Assembly (NCBI GenBank): GCA_900546605.1
Contig: URDV01000090.1
Span: 1 to 8,614, forward strand
Direction of reading: 5' to 3'
DNA length: 8,614 nucleotides
Source of the DNA: an uncultured Prevotella sp.
Lineage (GTDB): Bacteria; Bacteroidota; Bacteroidia; Bacteroidales; Bacteroidaceae
The stretch's first letter is position 1, and every line of letters begins with the position of its first letter. The notes below the pieces were generated by a model. That model was not told the DNA's origin and did no database searches. It was given only the letters and a program-made list of their open reading frames with translations. The translations under genes were made by a program, and so were the position numbers. This document shows positions 6,456-8,614 of the stretch, in pieces.

Positions 6456-7772
6456 ATGAAAAAAACAATATTAAGCCTGGCCGCTTTATTAGCAGCAGGC
6501 ACCTATACAGCAACAGCTGAAAATGTGCTCCCTGAGCAGACTGATTCAACTACAATCGAAACAGCACAACGCCCTCACAAGGAACATCGTCCTGATGGTC
6601 CTCGCGTAAAGTATGCTCCCATTGACCTCGATACTGATAATGGTGTGGTTTCGTTAGCAGGTAGCAAGGGCTTTACCATTCAAACCAAAAAGGGTGACTT
6701 TATTTTTAAACCTTACATGTTGGTGCAAACCAGTGGTAACTTTAATTGGTATGATGACGAAGGCTTGGACAAAGCCTATAATCAAGACAATGTTGAAAAC
6801 ACGGGCTTCGCCATTCCTAATGCTATATTAGGCTTTACGGGTAAAGCCTTCAACAAGGTAACTTTCAACTTATCAATTAATGCAGCCAAAACGGGTGGCA
6901 ACTTGTTACAGCAGGCTTGGTTCGATGTTAAGTTTAAGAACCCCTTGCAACTGCGCGTGGGTAAATTCAAAACACCCTTCTCACACGCCTACCTCACCAC
7001 CTTGGGCGAAACCCTCTTCCCACAATTGCCCACCTCGCTCACCACAGCCGTCATCATGCCCTATGTGCTTAATGCCGTAACACCGAGCATGAGCACAGGC
7101 TTCGACTTGGGTGTTGAACTACACGGTGTGGTCAATAACAAGTTGGGTTACGAAGTAGGTTTGTTCAACGGCACAGGTTCAAGTGTCAACACAGCCAACA
7201 AAACGTTGAGCGACGATTGGCATATACCCTCATTGCTCTATGCGGGTCGACTCACCTATATGCCCTGGGGCGTGATGCCATCCACACAAGGTAACCCTAA
7301 CATGTTGCACGAAAAGAAAATGCTTATTGGCCTTTCAGGTTCAATGAATGTTGAGAGCGAAAACGAAAGTACAAATGATGCCCGTGTAGGAGCCGAGTTT
7401 GCTATGATTTACAATCGCCTTTATTTGGCTGGCGAAATGTACTGGATGAATGTAGGCTTCACTCAACGTCAAAAAATTGATGAACACTACAACTACTTGG
7501 GTGGTTATGTGCAAGCAGGTTACTTTGTAGCACCTCGTGTACAAGTAGCTGCCCGTTATGATTTCATGAATCGTAATAGCACAGGCAAGGATGGTTTCTT
7601 AAACATGCCTGCTGTGGGCTTTAACTATTTCTTCAAGGGCTGTAACCTGAAGTTGCAGGCCATGTATCAGTACACGGGTCGCAAAGGACACAACACGCAG
7701 CTTGACCGCGATAACGACAACCTGGGCTTGGCAACACACTCTGCTACCGTACAATTGCAATATTGCTTCTAA
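6456..7772 (+). CDS. Phosphate-selective porin O/P-family outer-membrane protein
   Basis: This 438-residue outer-membrane barrel has a signal peptide at 1-21 (cut after ATA, before EN). A polar linker with a basic and His-containing patch (RPHKEHRP, 39-46) is followed by the barrel. Residues 81-103 (DFIFKPYMLVQ to NFNWYDDEG) and 165-176 (QLRVGKFKTPFS) are typical of the porin O/P family (PF07396). The last residues, QLQYCF, end in Phe, the usual signal for the barrel-assembly machinery. The family name comes from Pseudomonas phosphate and polyphosphate channels, but Bacteroidetes members are numerous and mostly uncharacterised, so phosphate cannot be assumed. It is unlike the first porin in sequence and is followed 31 nt later by a small cytochrome gene, so porin plus heme lipoprotein occurs twice in this operon. 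Start has the A-rich upstream sequence seen at its neighbours. Confidence 0.9.
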   Translation: MKKTILSLAALLAAGTYTATAENVLPEQTDSTTIETAQRPHKEHRPDGPRVKYAPIDLDTDNGVVSLAGSKGFTIQTKKGDFIFKPYMLVQTSGNFNWYDDEGLDKAYNQDNVENTGFAIPNAILGFTGKAFNKVTFNLSINAAKTGGNLLQQAWFDVKFKNPLQLRVGKFKTPFSHAYLTTLGETLFPQLPTSLTTAVIMPYVLNAVTPSMSTGFDLGVELHGVVNNKLGYEVGLFNGTGSSVNTANKTLSDDWHIPSLLYAGRLTYMPWGVMPSTQGNPNMLHEKKMLIGLSGSMNVESENESTNDARVGAEFAMIYNRLYLAGEMYWMNVGFTQRQKIDEHYNYLGGYVQAGYFVAPRVQVAARYDFMNRNSTGKDGFLNMPAVGFNYFFKGCNLKLQAMYQYTGRKGHNTQLDRDNDNLGLATHSATVQLQYCF

Positions 7773-7803
7773 AGGTTGAATAGTTTTCATTTTCTACAAC
7801 ATT

Positions 7804-8508
7804 ATGAAAAGTATTATTTATATGGCGCTACTCAGCCTTATCATGTTAACGGCTTGCGATGATGGTCGCATATATGAAAAAGAGTATGTGCCTACTGAAT
7901 CGGGACGTGTGGCCCGACTTGATGTCACGCTCGATGGCGCCACCACATGGCCCGAGGGCTATAACTTATCATTAGCCGGATTTTCTGGTGATAGCCCTTA
8001 TGCCAGCATTGCTCGTTCTATTCAGGTTGATGCCAATGGACACGCCAGCATTGTGCTAAAAGGCATTCCTGATGATGTAAAAACGCTCGAAGTGTGCATC
8101 ACCAATGCTTTGCGACGCCGTGTGTTGACCTTCTACTCTGTTGAAGCACCAGCCACCACCGACACCATTCGTGTTGAAATAGCTCACAAAAACGTGAGCA
8201 TGTTTGCTGCCATTCAGAGTCAAGTGTTCAACAAAGAGTGTGCTAACTGTCATAGCGGAAATGCTTGGGCTGCATCGCTTAACTTGAACGAAGAACATAG
8301 TTATGCCGACATGGTAAATGTTGCTTCGCACAAAGACCCTTCAAAAATGCGCGTATTGCCTGGTAATGCTGACAATAGCATGCTCTACGATGCCTTGGCT
8401 ACTGATGTGAGTGCAACTTGGAAACATGATCACTCTAAAATCATGATAACCAAGCAAACCGAACTGCAAATGATTAAAGATTGGATTCTGAGTGGTGCTA
8501 AGCAGTAA
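7804..8508 (+). CDS. Monoheme c-type cytochrome lipoprotein with N-terminal beta domain
   Basis: This 234-residue envelope lipoprotein has a signal peptide at 1-17 with lipobox LTAC and lipidated Cys18. Asp-Asp follows but then Gly-Arg, so surface export is less certain than for the DHOR protein. Residues about 35-130 look like a beta-sandwich (alternating strands, no cofactor motif). Residues about 132-232 form a small cytochrome c domain: C146-A-N-C149-H150 binds heme, with MRVLPG (182-187), an HDHSKIM segment (208-214) where Met214 or Met182 could be the second axial ligand, and a final helix (ELQMIKDWILSGAK) typical of the family. It probably moves single electrons, and the DHOR protein encoded upstream in the same operon is a plausible partner. 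It is the last gene of the run; the next 106 nt contain no clear coding start. Heme binding is confident; partner and direction of electron flow are inferred. Confidence 0.87.
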   Translation: MKSIIYMALLSLIMLTACDDGRIYEKEYVPTESGRVARLDVTLDGATTWPEGYNLSLAGFSGDSPYASIARSIQVDANGHASIVLKGIPDDVKTLEVCITNALRRRVLTFYSVEAPATTDTIRVEIAHKNVSMFAAIQSQVFNKECANCHSGNAWAASLNLNEEHSYADMVNVASHKDPSKMRVLPGNADNSMLYDALATDVSATWKHDHSKIMITKQTELQMIKDWILSGAKQ

Positions 8509-8517
8509 CCATGCAAA

Positions 8518-8535
8518 TGTGCCGTTTATGGCACG
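8518..8535 (+). terminator. Weak hairpin after the last operon gene
   Basis: GTGCC (8519-8523) and GGCAC (8530-8534) form a 5-bp stem, with a possible extra G-T pair at each end, 10 nt after the stop codon. No T-run follows, so an intrinsic terminator is doubtful; it could mark the transcript end or be incidental. Confidence 0.25.
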
Positions 8536-8582
8536 CAATGAATACCTTCTTATCTACTTTACGCGTTGGCGGAATTAGTAAA

Positions 8583-8614
8583 CAAGTTGACAAGTTAACG
8601 GGTTAACAGGTAAG
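8583..8614 (+). repeat. 8-bp imperfect tandem repeat, cut by the window edge
   Basis: Consecutive 8-bp units read CAAGTTGA, CAAGTTAA, CGGGTTAA and then CAGGTAAG, which is one base short of a full unit. The consensus is C(A/G)(A/G)GTT(A/G)A. A possible decayed unit precedes it at 8575-8582. The array continues toward or beyond the window end, so its full length is unknown. It is non-coding and lies downstream of the operon. Confidence 0.5.

Noticed and set aside
2004..8508. An extracellular electron conduit of the porin-cytochrome type
   Set aside because: Known conduits use multiheme cytochromes spanning a porin. Here there are only two hemes in one protein and one in another, too few to wire across the outer membrane by that mechanism.
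8511..8597. Short ORF after the cytochrome gene
   Set aside because: Fewer than 30 codons, it runs into the tandem-repeat array and has no recognisable features.

Overview
The window looks like a chromosomal segment of a Bacteroidales bacterium, probably Prevotella or a close relative; the genus is inference. The evidence is AT-rich intergenic DNA, starts preceded by A-rich tracts instead of strong Shine-Dalgarno sites, promoter boxes of the Bacteroidetes type (TAnnTTTG at -7), lipoprotein signals followed by acidic residues (Cys-Ser-Asp-Asp-Asp), and Bacteroidetes-type imelysin and porin families. No tRNA, rRNA, CRISPR array, transposase or phage gene was seen.

Layout. On the minus strand (49-1011) is a regulator that joins a RIC/YtfE-like di-iron hemerythrin domain to a LuxR-type helix-turn-helix. 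A divergent control region (1012-1345) separates it from six plus-strand genes. In order these are a small secreted lysine-rich protein (1346-1615), an outer-membrane porin (2004-3386), a circularly permuted imelysin lipoprotein (3417-4619), a di-heme DHOR/DUF1111 lipoprotein (4803-6389), a phosphate-selective-type porin O/P (6456-7772) and a monoheme cytochrome c lipoprotein (7804-8508). The five genes from 2004 on are spaced 30, 183, 66 and 31 nt apart, and no clear terminator or strong promoter is seen between them, so they probably form one operon. The small gene may lead the same transcript, but a 388-nt gap separates it from the porin.

Working model. All six plus-strand products carry export signals. 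They amount to an envelope system with two outer-membrane pores, a probable iron-binding imelysin, a di-heme redox enzyme and a small cytochrome that could pass electrons to it. Imelysin and DHOR proteins are known neighbours in proteobacterial iron-uptake loci. The version here adds two porins and a second cytochrome, and faces a cytoplasmic regulator with an intact set of di-iron ligands. A reasonable reading is envelope iron acquisition or redox handling, controlled by iron, oxygen or nitric oxide through the regulator; substrate and signal are inferred.

The most unusual non-coding signals are two. One is a 30-bp dyad with perfect 11-bp arms whose spacer holds the -33 element of the promoter for the small gene. 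The other is an intergenic element (4646-4771) between the imelysin and DHOR genes, where the same bases can form two mutually exclusive large folds, as in a two-state RNA switch.
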